DNA from: a virus
Length of the DNA: 53,241 nt
IMG/VR virus record: IMGVR_UViG_3300046804_001071
Coordinates: 1 to 53,241 of that record
Strand: one strand, 5' to 3'
Part shown: in pieces, positions 7,482 to 18,600 of the stretch
Layout: the number at the start of each line of letters is the position of its first letter
How positions within the stretch are numbered: the stretch's first letter is position 1
Position numbers and translations under genes: made by a program
The notes under the pieces: model-generated
What the model saw: only the letters and a program-made list of their open reading frames with translations
Told to the model about the DNA's origin: nothing
The model's database searches: none

Positions 7482-10400
7482 ATGGCTGTCGTCGGTGAAG
7501 CCCACATCGTTGTCCGTGCCCTCACGGACCGAGTCGCGGGTGATATCAAAAATGGATTTGATGGCGTCGACGGCAATAGTGCATCTAAAGCTGGTAAAAC
7601 CATTGCTGAAAAATTTCAGCAGGGGCTTAACAAAAACATTGATGCCAATATCTTTACCCGACTCGCTGATGCCATGGGGGAGGTCAACCCTAGGGCTCTA
7701 GAAGTTAGAGACGCTATTAATGGTGTAATTATGCAGGGCTATAAAATGCAGGCAGTTATTCCGCTTGTAATTGGCTCTATTGGTACTTTAATTGGTGGTC
7801 TGGTATCTGTAGTAGGTGCAGCAGGTGCAGCGGCTGTATCATTTACAGCTGTAATTGGCGTATTTATGGCCTTTAAAATTGCCTCGTCACTTGCTGGAAT
7901 GGCACTAGGGGATGTAGGTAAAGCAGTTTCTGCTGCTATACAGCAATCACAAACCGCTGCTAAGACTATGGCTGCCCTAAGAAAAGAACTTAAGCAGTTA
8001 AAATTTGATGCCGAGGCGGCAGCCCTAGCTGTAGAGGGTGCAGCACTTAATCTAGAAAAAGCAATTCAAAATCTGAATATGACTGCAGACTTGCCACCTA
8101 ACTCGATGGCAAGACGTCAGGCAGTTCTTGCCTATAAAGAGGCTGATCTTGCCTATAGACGTGCTCAGGAGCGAGCTAAGGATCTTGCAAAACAGGCAGC
8201 TAAAGGAATTAAAGGGCTAGCAGCTCTTAGGGGCAATGACCCTTATAAAGGGCTGACTAAAAGCCAAAAAGACTTTGCTAAATACTTAGTAACTTTATTC
8301 CCTCTACTAAAGAAACTTAAAGAAGCTGTTGCTAGCGGATTCCTACCAGTTCTCCAAAAACAGATGGAAAGACTTATCAAGGTTGGGTTTACTCCGCTTG
8401 AAAATGGATTTAAAAAGATTGGTACAGCACTTGGTGTTGTTACTCAGGCAATCGGAGATGCTCTATCTGATCCAACTACTATTGCTAATATTTCTCAAAT
8501 GTTTACTGACATGGCATTTGTTATTGGCGAAGTTGGAAAAGCACTCGGTCAGCTAATACAAGCTTTTACAACTCTTATGGCAGATTCTGGCCCGATTATT
8601 CAGGCACTAGGTACGTTCATACTCGATCTAGCTACTAAATTTAATAACTGGATTCAGGGGATGTCTAAAGACAAAAAGCTGAAATACTATTTCCTTACAG
8701 CTGCCAGCATGGCTACTAATTTTGGAAAAATTTTTGGCGGAATTTTTGATGGTTTAATTGCTATCATCGAGGCAAACTTTAGCCCGGGTACTGGTGGTTG
8801 GAGGATAATCGATTGGCTGGGTCAGGCTGCTCAGGGGTTTGGAGATATCTCAAAGGACCAGGCTGGGCTAAGAAAATTCTTTAATGCCATTGCCGATAAC
8901 TTTATGGCAATGTTTAGCGGCCTAGGTGGGCTAATTGGTCAGTTAGTTCTTCTCGGTACTGACCCGAATATTGGTAAGTTTTGGACTATTATTAAGGACT
9001 CTGCTCCGGCATTTGGAGAAATGATTTCAAAGGGTATGCCGCTTCTTCCAATTCTAGGCGAGATCTTTAATAATATTATTGGCATTCTTAATGCTTTCTC
9101 TGATACCGAGTCCCCTAAAGTCTTCCTTGAAATGATTAGAGACGCTCTTGGAGTAGTTAAAGATTTAGCTAAAAGCGATCTTGTTAAATGGTTCTTATCT
9201 ATGTCGGGACCTATTCACGCTTGGGTCCTTGGGTTTACCCAGATAAAGAGTGCGGCTCAGACTGCGCTTGACTACGTCATGGGAACTATTCAAAAAGGTC
9301 TTGGTACTGTTGGAGACTTTTTTGGAAATATACAAAAAATTAGAGATGGCTTTAAAGACATTGCAGATAGTAAATTTGGTGGCTGGATTGGGAACGTAGT
9401 CGACAGGTTTAAGCAGTTCGAATTCCCTAAAGATTTTAAAGAAATACTTAGAGAAATTCCTAGGATGGTGTTCCCTGAAGACCTTTTTGGTGATTTAACT
9501 CTAATTGAAGGCCTAGACTTTTCAAAACTAAAAGAAGCCTTTGACATAGGAAAGTTTGACGGCTTTAAGACCGGTGTCTCTAAAATGCTTACCGAGCTTG
9601 ATGGTCAGTTTGCAAACATGGGGAAGAGTGTAAAGACTGCATTTGCTGAAATGGGAAAGAGTACTAACCCTCTAGTTATGGCTATTGGAAGACTTGGTAC
9701 TCTTATAATGGCTAACCCGATTATCGCAGCTATTGCAGCAATTGTCGCTATTATGGTTATCCTCTATAACACCAGCGACGAGTTTAGAAAGTTTGTAGAC
9801 GATGCTCTAAAGCGAGTTATGGGATATCTAACTCGTGCATGGGAGCAATTACAAGAAGCATTCCAGCCAGTTATTGATGCCTGGAACCGACTTATGGCTG
9901 CTTTTGGTGTAGGTCAGGGCGGGAGTAACCCGTTGGTCATGTTCTTTGAGGCCTTAGTTAAGATCTTAGAAGTCCTACTTTCAGTCTTAATTCCAATTAT
10001 TACAACAATTGTAACTATGTTTATTCCTCAGATAACATTTCTTATTGATCTAGTAGCCTCATGGGTAAAGATTTTTAGGGGATTATATGACATAGTTACT
10101 GCATTCTTTACAGCACTATTTACCTGGAACTGGGATAAGTTTGGTGAAGTTGCTGGCAAAGCATTTAAAGATATAGGTAATGCTGCACTAGGTCTATTTA
10201 ATGGAATTGCAAACTTCTTTGTAGATATGATTAATAATATCATCAAGGGTATTAATGACATAAGCACGAACATTAAGGATGCTAGCGGTGGAACAATTAA
10301 CTTTGGAAAAATACCTACGCTCCCTCACGTGAATCTACACCTAGCAAAGGGTGGAGTAGTTATGCCATCTCCTGGCGGATCACTAGTTAACGTTGCAGAA

Positions 10401-10592
10401 GCTGGAAAGCCTGAAAAGGTTGTACCTCTGGACTCAGAGGGTCTGTCTGCTGGAGATCGAAAAGTTCTAGACGCTCTCAACTCTAGAAGTGGAATCAACA
10501 TTGCAATCAATGGTGCAGACATGGACAAGAATGAACTAGCGGCTGAAGTTTCTAGACGACTTGCTTTCCAGATGCGAAAGGGTGCTATCTAA
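7482..10592 (+). CDS. Tape measure protein
   Basis: A 1036-residue protein, the longest in this part of the tail operon and directly behind the chaperone pair. The N-terminal part has a hydrophobic segment (~residues 88-140, VIPLVIGSIGTLIGGLVSVV) and a coiled coil around 160-235. The middle is helical with amphipathic repeats. Further hydrophobic segments occur at ~750-770 (NPIIAAIAAIVAIMVILY) and ~825-865. The C-terminal part has the LAKGGVVMPSPGGSLVNVAE and AGKPEKVVPL motifs common at the ends of phage tape measures. It sets tail length and probably helps DNA cross the membrane. No peptidoglycan hydrolase domain is visible. The stop overlaps the next start (TAATG). Confidence 0.9.
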   Translation: MAVVGEAHIVVRALTDRVAGDIKNGFDGVDGNSASKAGKTIAEKFQQGLNKNIDANIFTRLADAMGEVNPRALEVRDAINGVIMQGYKMQAVIPLVIGSIGTLIGGLVSVVGAAGAAAVSFTAVIGVFMAFKIASSLAGMALGDVGKAVSAAIQQSQTAAKTMAALRKELKQLKFDAEAAALAVEGAALNLEKAIQNLNMTADLPPNSMARRQAVLAYKEADLAYRRAQERAKDLAKQAAKGIKGLAALRGNDPYKGLTKSQKDFAKYLVTLFPLLKKLKEAVASGFLPVLQKQMERLIKVGFTPLENGFKKIGTALGVVTQAIGDALSDPTTIANISQMFTDMAFVIGEVGKALGQLIQAFTTLMADSGPIIQALGTFILDLATKFNNWIQGMSKDKKLKYYFLTAASMATNFGKIFGGIFDGLIAIIEANFSPGTGGWRIIDWLGQAAQGFGDISKDQAGLRKFFNAIADNFMAMFSGLGGLIGQLVLLGTDPNIGKFWTIIKDSAPAFGEMISKGMPLLPILGEIFNNIIGILNAFSDTESPKVFLEMIRDALGVVKDLAKSDLVKWFLSMSGPIHAWVLGFTQIKSAAQTALDYVMGTIQKGLGTVGDFFGNIQKIRDGFKDIADSKFGGWIGNVVDRFKQFEFPKDFKEILREIPRMVFPEDLFGDLTLIEGLDFSKLKEAFDIGKFDGFKTGVSKMLTELDGQFANMGKSVKTAFAEMGKSTNPLVMAIGRLGTLIMANPIIAAIAAIVAIMVILYNTSDEFRKFVDDALKRVMGYLTRAWEQLQEAFQPVIDAWNRLMAAFGVGQGGSNPLVMFFEALVKILEVLLSVLIPIITTIVTMFIPQITFLIDLVASWVKIFRGLYDIVTAFFTALFTWNWDKFGEVAGKAFKDIGNAALGLFNGIANFFVDMINNIIKGINDISTNIKDASGGTINFGKIPTLPHVNLHLAKGGVVMPSPGGSLVNVAEAGKPEKVVPLDSEGLSAGDRKVLDALNSRSGINIAINGADMDKNELAAEVSRRLAFQMRKGAI

Positions 10593-12505
10593 TGGCTCTA
10601 AATACTAATCTTATTCCTAATCCATCTTTTAAAGACGGGACTACCTACTGGGCTGCTACTGGCGGAACCGGAACAATAGCGGCATCTGCCACGGGCGGAT
10701 ACTATGGTTCTGACTGCTTAACGGTAACAAAATCAGCAGATGCTAACGTAGGTGCAGTAAGTAATACTACCTCTATTACTGTTACAGTTGGTAACACTTA
10801 TGTTGCTTCCGCTTACATTAAAGTTCCGGCTGGAGAAGAGACTGGAAGTTTTAAAGTTGGTATTGGATACTATACTTCCGGTAACTCCCTAATCGGGTCG
10901 ATCTCATATTCAAATACAACCTCCATTACTTCGACTAGTGACTGGACTAGAGTATATAAGACTGCAGTTGCTCCAGAGACTTCCGCCTATGCAAAGGTCT
11001 ATGTAGTTCAGAGTAATACCGGAACTGCCAATAAAAAGTTCTTAATTGACGCAGTTCAGTTTGAAAACTCTTACGACCCAAATACATTTGTTGAGACTCT
11101 AACTCAGGCTCAGGAGACAGCCGCTGTCAATGACGGTCTACGTCCAGTCCCTATCCCACACCTTACTGGTATGGAACTCAATGCGGATATCATGCTGAAC
11201 GGACTGCTTCTCAACACTGTTGACCATAATAAGTGTGTCTGGGTTTGTACGGGAATCGAAGGCTGGTGGGGTGTCCCTGATCCAGAAGTTCCGGAGCTAA
11301 CTCGCGGTCTTGATGACGGTTCGTATGACGTTCGTGGCCGTTGGACTGCTCGTGATATGACACTAACTGGAACTATCCTTGTCCCTAATCGCAACTATGC
11401 TGAGGTAGCAAGGCAGCGTCTAATTGAAGCTATCAGCCTAGTCCATCAGGGGGGTTGGTTATTTGTTGGCGAAAGTCCGACTAAAGCCGCATATGTTCGA
11501 CTAAGCGGACGCCCTGAAATTACTAACGTAAATGCACGCGGGCGTATGGACTTTTCTATCGGTCTACGTGCTGCAAACCCAATTAAGTTCGACTGGAATT
11601 GGAATGACCAAAATGGCCAGGTAGTTACTACTACTAGCCCGGAAGCCAGCCCTAATGCAACGATTACAAATGCAGGAAATATCGATGTTCCTGTTAATAT
11701 AACGCTCAACGGGCCTCTAAATCATTACACGGATATCATCAATAGTACGACTGATCAGACGCTTAGGATTGTTAAAGATCTAAGAGCAAAGGTATCAATC
11801 TACGATATTACTAGATCATCTCAGACCGGCACCAGTGCTACAATAACCTCTGTCGGGCACGGGATTGAGGTTGGGAATACTATAGATGTCTTTGGTGTAA
11901 ATACATCTGGTAGGGCTAGTATAAGGGGGTATAGCTGTCCGGTGACTGCGGTAACTGCAGATACTGTAACTTATACGGTATATAGCTCTAATACCCTCGC
12001 GGATGGTGTTACTGACGGCACGGCTATTATCACTAATAGTCCGGGATACACAAGTTATACGCCTTACCAAACTGATCAAGTTGGTAACTCGGTAACGATG
12101 GTTCTATACCCTGCTAATCATTATTTTATGGTCGGCGACAAAATTTCAGTATCTGGTGCTCAGTCATCTGATGCCGATGTAACTGCTTTTAACTCTGATA
12201 GAGGGTGTACTATAACTGCGGTTACAGCTAACTCTATTACATATACCTCTACATCATCTAGGACATATTCTCACGATATGAGTGGAACCTACGCGTCTGT
12301 TACCTTAAATAATACAGATACCTTAGAAATTGATACCTATAATAAGTCTGCACTTTTCAATGGTAGTGCTGCTCTAGGTAGGTCTTATATCGATGCTGTG
12401 GTTGATTGGATCACCCTAAAGCCCGGTGCCAACGAGATATCTGTACAAACCCCTGATACTAATCAGCCTATAATCATCAAACACAGATCTGGTTGGATCG
12501 GCTAA
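10592..12505 (+). CDS. Distal tail protein with N-terminal carbohydrate-binding-like domain
   Basis: A 637-residue protein. Residues 1-~165 resemble a CBM4/9-type jelly roll (NLIPNPSFKDGTTYWAATGG start, GNTYVASAYIKVP, SDWTRVYKT). Residues ~185-345 match siphophage distal tail (Dit) proteins: WVCTGIEGWWGVPDPEVPEL, GLDDGSYDVRGRWTARDM, TLTGTILVP and RMDFSIGLRAANPIKFDW. Two FCCH-like repeats follow at ~405-565, then a short terminal beta domain. It would form the ring at the tail tip and could bind host surface sugar through the N-terminal domain. It lies directly after the tape measure, as Dit genes do. Confidence 0.7.
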   Translation: MALNTNLIPNPSFKDGTTYWAATGGTGTIAASATGGYYGSDCLTVTKSADANVGAVSNTTSITVTVGNTYVASAYIKVPAGEETGSFKVGIGYYTSGNSLIGSISYSNTTSITSTSDWTRVYKTAVAPETSAYAKVYVVQSNTGTANKKFLIDAVQFENSYDPNTFVETLTQAQETAAVNDGLRPVPIPHLTGMELNADIMLNGLLLNTVDHNKCVWVCTGIEGWWGVPDPEVPELTRGLDDGSYDVRGRWTARDMTLTGTILVPNRNYAEVARQRLIEAISLVHQGGWLFVGESPTKAAYVRLSGRPEITNVNARGRMDFSIGLRAANPIKFDWNWNDQNGQVVTTTSPEASPNATITNAGNIDVPVNITLNGPLNHYTDIINSTTDQTLRIVKDLRAKVSIYDITRSSQTGTSATITSVGHGIEVGNTIDVFGVNTSGRASIRGYSCPVTAVTADTVTYTVYSSNTLADGVTDGTAIITNSPGYTSYTPYQTDQVGNSVTMVLYPANHYFMVGDKISVSGAQSSDADVTAFNSDRGCTITAVTANSITYTSTSSRTYSHDMSGTYASVTLNNTDTLEIDTYNKSALFNGSAALGRSYIDAVVDWITLKPGANEISVQTPDTNQPIIIKHRSGWIG

Positions 12506-12537
12506 AATAGACTATAACGACGAAAATATAGGTAACG

Positions 12538-15500
12538 ATGGCCATCACTTCTAATGATTTCTCGACGAAAGTCGCTGAGTACAAGTACTTTGTCGTAGAC
12601 ATCTTAACTAATACCATCCTTGCTGAAATTCCTTTTACAGATGTATCATTTGAACGTGCTCTAAAAGGTGCTGGATCTTTTTCTGGTTCGATTTCCGTTG
12701 TTCCTGATACCAAGGATTATGACCTATACTCCAGCACTATGCCTGGAAAAACCGCGGTCTATGTAGTAAGAAACGGCGTCTGCATGTGGGGCGGAATTAT
12801 CTGGTCCCGTGAATACTCGATCACGTCTAGGCAGATTTCTGTAAGCGCATCTGAGTTTACTAGCTACCTCCACCACCGAGTTATTTGGAAAACCTATAAC
12901 TATAACCTATCTGCAAGACTTTACAAAACTACACAAGGCGGTAAAGTCAAGGTTGAACTTATCACTCGTAAGATTCTATTCCCGGCTACGGATACCGCTG
13001 GAAATAGAACATCTGTCATCCTAAATTTTGCTGAATATGGGTTTGTTAAGTACAACGGGACCTACAAAATTGTAAGCGAAGCTGGATACGAGCCAACTCA
13101 GGATTACTTCTACGTTGAGATTCCGTCTCTTCCGCCTCGTCCGGATAGCTACTACTCAAAGATTGAAGTAACAAGCCGTGTGGACACGTACCAATATGTT
13201 AAGGAACTAATTACAGAAGTTCTAAAAGATTTTACGGATGTTGATTTCTCTAACGAGGATATTAATCCTGGTGTTAGGGAGGCATTCAATGTGTCTAGAA
13301 AAGAAGTCTACAATAATACTGCTACCATCACCACCGAAGCACCTCACAATCTAATTGTCGGCCAAAGAGTGGACCTAAAAAATGTTGATTCTGCACTAGA
13401 TGGAATTCAGGTTGTAACAGATGTTCCTAGCGATACTTCGTTTAAATTCTCTGTTACCACTGGAGATATATCTAATACTACTGTCTCTTCTACTACATAT
13501 CCTATAAAGTATAGGGAAGTAACTACTGTTGCTAGACGGTCAGTTAAAAATATCAAGGCAAAAGATGGTGTAGTTACTATTACTACTGCTGTTCCTCATT
13601 TGCTCAAGGAGAATGATATTCTCACGATGCAGATTGAAAAAAAGCATAAAAGATTTAATAACAATGATATGGCTGTCTATGTCACTGCTGTTCCTTCAGC
13701 TACTACATTTACTTATAGTCTATCTACCGCTAATACAGCTGCAACTGGTATAAATGTATCGAACTCGTACTGTAAGTATGCAGTAGATGTAAAGGCACTT
13801 AGACTTACTATGTACCCCGGATATACTCATAATTTTGCAGTCGACTCTGAAATTTATGTAGATGGTGTAGATCTAGACGCTTGGGAAACTCCAATGTATA
13901 ATGGCTATCATTCAGTCACTGAAGTTGCCGGGGACAATACATGGGTTCAGTTTGAACCAAAATATGCTATGACTAAAGAACCTGGCTCGGTCATTGACAT
14001 CTCTAAGAGAAAATATAAAAAGAGCTCTAACCTAGTAACAATTACCACGACTACGGCTCATGGGTTATTTAAAGGCGATACGGTATCAATTAATACTGTA
14101 GCCTCTGGAACTGATAAACCATTTGACGGAACTGTAGAAATTAAAAATATCCCTAGCGGAGATACTACCTTCACCTATAAACCAATTAAAGCAATTGCTA
14201 GCAACGTTAATAATCAGAACTCCACCGGAACAGTTACTAGAATTAAATCCATCGTTGGTTCTATTGATAGAACTCCGTCTACTATTTCTAAAATTCAGCG
14301 TGTTGCTTCTACAGCAACCGTCACAACCGCGGCTGATCATAGCTTTGTTGAAGGTGACTATGTACTAGTTGCATGCAGTAATTCAAGTTTCAATAACAGT
14401 AACGTCCCCGTACAAGTTACAGATGTTCCTAGTGCAACTACATTTAGCTACTCGAGCCCGGGGTCTCCTGTTGCTGTTAATACGTCAGCTACAGGAATTG
14501 CCTCCGAAGTCTATACTGGTTTCGGTAAGGCTAGATATCCTTCGGCTGCCTCCGCATCAGGTACGACTAGAACTATTACGTGTACAAATCATGGACTAAA
14601 TACCGATGACTGGGTATCTATTTATATCGCCGGAAAAGACTCTATCTATAACAACGGCGGGGCTCCGGTCAAAATCACTAAGATCAATAGTGATAGCTTT
14701 AGCTACACTGTTTCTGGATCCGCTACTGATACCGCTAGTAGCCTAGACTCTTACAGCAATATAACAACGGCTGCGTACTGTACAAAGACCCCTGTTGTCT
14801 ATGCTAGAAGCTATGGAGAGTTTCCAGATAATGCTGATCTCGGCGGCCTAGACTTTGCCACTACAACGTACAGTCAGAAGGCTTTTATCAATGCAACAAT
14901 TACTGGTAGTGATCTACAAAATGTTGGAGAGCACCTAGATAAGTACTCTAATACCCCTGAAGGCTTTGACTATAGAATTGACTGCTCTGTTCAAACTGTA
15001 GATGGCTCCCAGTCGTTTAAACGTACCTTTGTTATTGTTCCTAGAAAACCGGCCGAGCTGACTGCTTATTTAGATGCTAATCCTCTTGATCCGGGTGAAT
15101 ATGCCCCTCCTAGTGCATTCGGAGCAGACCGACTCACTTTCGAATACCCTGGAAATATTTCTGATGTTACTCTTAACGAAAATGCTGAGAATGCTATTAC
15201 TCGTATGTTTATTGTTGGAGATGGCGATGGTGCAGGTAGCGGGGAGGCCAGTGCTCACTATTCTGGCTCGGCATTGACTGATTTGCTATCTAATGGTTGG
15301 CCGATTCTTGATGGTGGAGAAAAACAGTCCTGGCCTCAGTATGGATACAACCAGATTAACCGAGATAAATGGGACAACTTTGATGCTGAACTTGACTTCA
15401 AAAAGACAGCTGATCGCTATCTGAACGAGTCTAAGCCGCCAATGGGTGAGTACTCTATTAAGATCAATGGTTCGTTAGATCCTGTTGTTGGTACCTATAA

Positions 15501-15696
15501 TCCAGGCGATTGGTGTCAGCTGGTTATTAATGATGACTTCATTAGCGAGCGTCTAAATAGCTACCTAGAGCCGAGAAGCACTGCGATTGTTCGTAAAATT
15601 GAATCAATCAATGTGAGCGTCCCGAATAGTCCGGCATTTCCAGAGCAAATTACACTTAATCTAATTCCTGAATGGGAGGTTGACGTCCATGGGTAG
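12538..15696 (+). CDS. Tail hub / minor tail protein (Tal-like) with repeat insertion
   Basis: A 1052-residue protein. Residues 1-~230 look like the N-terminal hub part of a tail-associated protein: FVVDILTNTILAEIPFTDVS, FERALKGAGSFSGSISVV and an MWGGIIWSREYSITSRQISV segment typical of actinophage minor tail proteins. About six copies of the FCCH-like beta repeat occupy residues ~285-760 (VTITTTTAHGLFKGDTVSIN, then VPSATTFSYS). The closing part (~770-1052) returns to hub-like sequence, including NAENAITRMFIVGDGDGAGS and LDPVVGTYNPGDWCQLVI. The repeat block therefore appears inserted into a normal hub protein. The last bases overlap the next gene (ATGGGTAG). Confidence 0.7.
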   Translation: MAITSNDFSTKVAEYKYFVVDILTNTILAEIPFTDVSFERALKGAGSFSGSISVVPDTKDYDLYSSTMPGKTAVYVVRNGVCMWGGIIWSREYSITSRQISVSASEFTSYLHHRVIWKTYNYNLSARLYKTTQGGKVKVELITRKILFPATDTAGNRTSVILNFAEYGFVKYNGTYKIVSEAGYEPTQDYFYVEIPSLPPRPDSYYSKIEVTSRVDTYQYVKELITEVLKDFTDVDFSNEDINPGVREAFNVSRKEVYNNTATITTEAPHNLIVGQRVDLKNVDSALDGIQVVTDVPSDTSFKFSVTTGDISNTTVSSTTYPIKYREVTTVARRSVKNIKAKDGVVTITTAVPHLLKENDILTMQIEKKHKRFNNNDMAVYVTAVPSATTFTYSLSTANTAATGINVSNSYCKYAVDVKALRLTMYPGYTHNFAVDSEIYVDGVDLDAWETPMYNGYHSVTEVAGDNTWVQFEPKYAMTKEPGSVIDISKRKYKKSSNLVTITTTTAHGLFKGDTVSINTVASGTDKPFDGTVEIKNIPSGDTTFTYKPIKAIASNVNNQNSTGTVTRIKSIVGSIDRTPSTISKIQRVASTATVTTAADHSFVEGDYVLVACSNSSFNNSNVPVQVTDVPSATTFSYSSPGSPVAVNTSATGIASEVYTGFGKARYPSAASASGTTRTITCTNHGLNTDDWVSIYIAGKDSIYNNGGAPVKITKINSDSFSYTVSGSATDTASSLDSYSNITTAAYCTKTPVVYARSYGEFPDNADLGGLDFATTTYSQKAFINATITGSDLQNVGEHLDKYSNTPEGFDYRIDCSVQTVDGSQSFKRTFVIVPRKPAELTAYLDANPLDPGEYAPPSAFGADRLTFEYPGNISDVTLNENAENAITRMFIVGDGDGAGSGEASAHYSGSALTDLLSNGWPILDGGEKQSWPQYGYNQINRDKWDNFDAELDFKKTADRYLNESKPPMGEYSIKINGSLDPVVGTYNPGDWCQLVINDDFISERLNSYLEPRSTAIVRKIESINVSVPNSPAFPEQITLNLIPEWEVDVHG

Positions 15697-18600
15697 CCGT
15701 AGGATTGCCAAAACAAGAAGTCTTTCTTCATACTTAACCTCGCTAGACAACTCGGCGTTGTCTTCTGCTCTTCAAATCAATGCAAATAACTCGATTGCAA
15801 CTAACTCTATTGGCGAGAACTCGATTGCCGAAGAGATGCAAATCTTTGATAAAAGTATTCAGAGCGGTAACTATGTAGAAGGATACTCGGGCTGGAAGAT
15901 TACTGGAACAGGTAATGCCGAGTTCGGAAACGTTGTGGTCCGAGGAAATATCAATGCATCCTCTGGAAGCATCGGCTACTGGAACATTTCTAACCCTGCG
16001 GTAACGCGTGTTATCGGATCTACTACTTTGCTCGGTACATTTCTTGAGAGTGCTATTGCCGGAGATACCGATGATGGAATCACGTCTGGAACCTATGTAG
16101 GTCTATTTAAGTCTTACTCTCCAGATGCTGTTCAGATCTCTACTAAAGAACGTGTATCTAATATTGCTACTCTTACCTCCGAGGGACATGATTTCCAGGT
16201 TGGCGATAAAGTAATCGTAACTCTTGATGATGACACTACATTTAATAACTCCGGGACCTCGGTAACAATTACTGCTATTACCTTAAATACATTTAGTTAC
16301 GCTAACTCGGGCACGGATGTGTCTAGCTCGGATGCAGTTGGTATCGCGGAGCTAGATAATGATGATGTAGCTGGTCTATACCTTAGAGACTACGGTAAAA
16401 ATGAGTTTGACTATGGGTACTTCTCTAATAAGGGAATAGCGTATGTATCTGCTCGTAAGATTAATACTGTAAAAAACCCGAGCTTTGAGTTCTTTAATCA
16501 AAGCACTGGCAACACTACGGCAACACTTTCTGCGTGGACCTCTTCATCTTTAGCAAATGCAGCAGTGTCCTTGATTGGGTTTAATACTGTCTTAGCTAAT
16601 ACAGCCACGGCTACTACTGCCTACTACGACAGCCAGAGCTCTGCTGCCGCATATGTCTATGCTGCTGCAAGTGCCCCCTCTTCTTCAGAATATCTGGTTG
16701 CATCTATTGATTATGCAGAGGGCGAAAAATTTACCGCGTTCTCTGGAGGTAAGTCCCTCACCTTTGGCTTCGATATGTTTGCCAACTATACAAAAACTCC
16801 AATCACTATCTCGTCTGCTACGTATTCTGGCGGATATATTACGGTAAATACCGGCTCCGCCCACGGGTACTCCGCCGGTCAGACAGTATTTATAAACGCG
16901 TCTCTATATGACACTAATGGTGTCGACCACGCGGCTAACTCAAATACTGATGTCTGGGGGGCCATAGAGACCTCATACTCATATGATGTCTACTCCGGCA
17001 CTGAGGGGTACCTAGACTACCCGGACAACACGGAGCCTTGGCTCCCGGTCGGAAGAGCCTTTACTGTAGTAGATGCTCCGACGTCTACATCATTCAGATA
17101 CACTCCTGTATCTACCCCGACTGGAGGGCTTACAGTTAAGTACCCGGGCGATGATCCTATTTCTTATATCTCTAAGATAGAGAGTAGTTCTTTAACTAAA
17201 ACTATGACGGTATCGTTTGAGTCGGTATCTCTTAACAAGTTTGAAACTGGAGATCAAGCAGCGATTTCTGGAATTGTATCGACGGATGCTCCTACCCTGT
17301 ATAACTCTACCGTCACGGTTCTAACCTCATCTGGGAACTCATTTACAGCCCTGGATCCTACATATAAACAAGTAACTAACCGAGTAGTTTCTGCTGTAAA
17401 CGTAGCTACCCTTACCGTAGCTTCTCACGGATATTTGGTCAATCAGACTGTATTGATTGAAGGTGTAGATAAGGCGGTAACTACCGCATCCTACTCTGTC
17501 ACCGGAACAATTATGACGATTAACACGTCAGCCGCTCACTTAATTGTTGTTGGTGAATTATTTTCAATTACTCCCGACCCTGACTCTCCTTTGGCAGATC
17601 TGGAAAACTATGATTGGACTGCAACTACCGGAACAACAGGTACTGTACTAAAATTTGACCTTACTGAAAATGCAATGGAGGGGACGCACCCTGCGGTCGG
17701 GCTTACTACCCTAACTACAGACTCTGTTCTGCCTAGATGTTTTGATGGCGAAGTAGTAATCACTGCCGTAGCTACTAATACATTTAACTATGCAATCACT
17801 AGAAATGCCACTCTAGCAACTGCTGCTGTAACTGATGCCACTTCGGTAATCATAGGCGGGCCATATTACAACCTACTCGGCGGGTCACTTGGAATCGGAA
17901 GACGTCCAAATAAGAGCGTATACAGAGCATTTAGTTTGGCGTATGACCTCACAAACATTAAGATTCAGTATGGAAGCAATGTATCCGCAGTAGAAGATCT
18001 CAGTAATGTTATATCTACAAGCGACCTTTCTACCTGGGCGCAAAACAAATATAGAACTACAACTGCTGATAAGTATCTATTGGCTAGATTTAAACGAGCA
18101 CCGTCTCCAGCAAAAATTGGACAGCTAGAGCCATTTACAGCCGGTGCAAGATCTACTATTACTATTGATGGTAAAAAAATATACAGTTCTTATGCATCGC
18201 TAAACCCTACCGGTCAAGCAGCTCTAGAAGATATAAAAATCCTATTCCCGGCTAAAATCAGTTCCATAAATGTAGATGGCACGTACTCTACATCTGGCGG
18301 GCATATCTCTAATTCTGCCGCTACGTATTCTGGAGCAGCAGTCGGTTATTTATTAGATAATGTGTATCTATCAACTTCAGCCGACTATTTTGATGGTAAT
18401 TCTGGGGTCAGTGAGTTTTTATGGTCTGGCACAGGAACCTCTGCTAATGCCGCATCATTAAAGGAATCTAAACACTGGCTAGACATTAACTTAGATGATC
18501 AGACTTCTAGAATTGACGTCGATTTTATTGGCATCAACGAAACTAACTTTACCAAGAAACTGTTTAGTAGCCCTAGAATTGGGAATATTGACACAAGCGA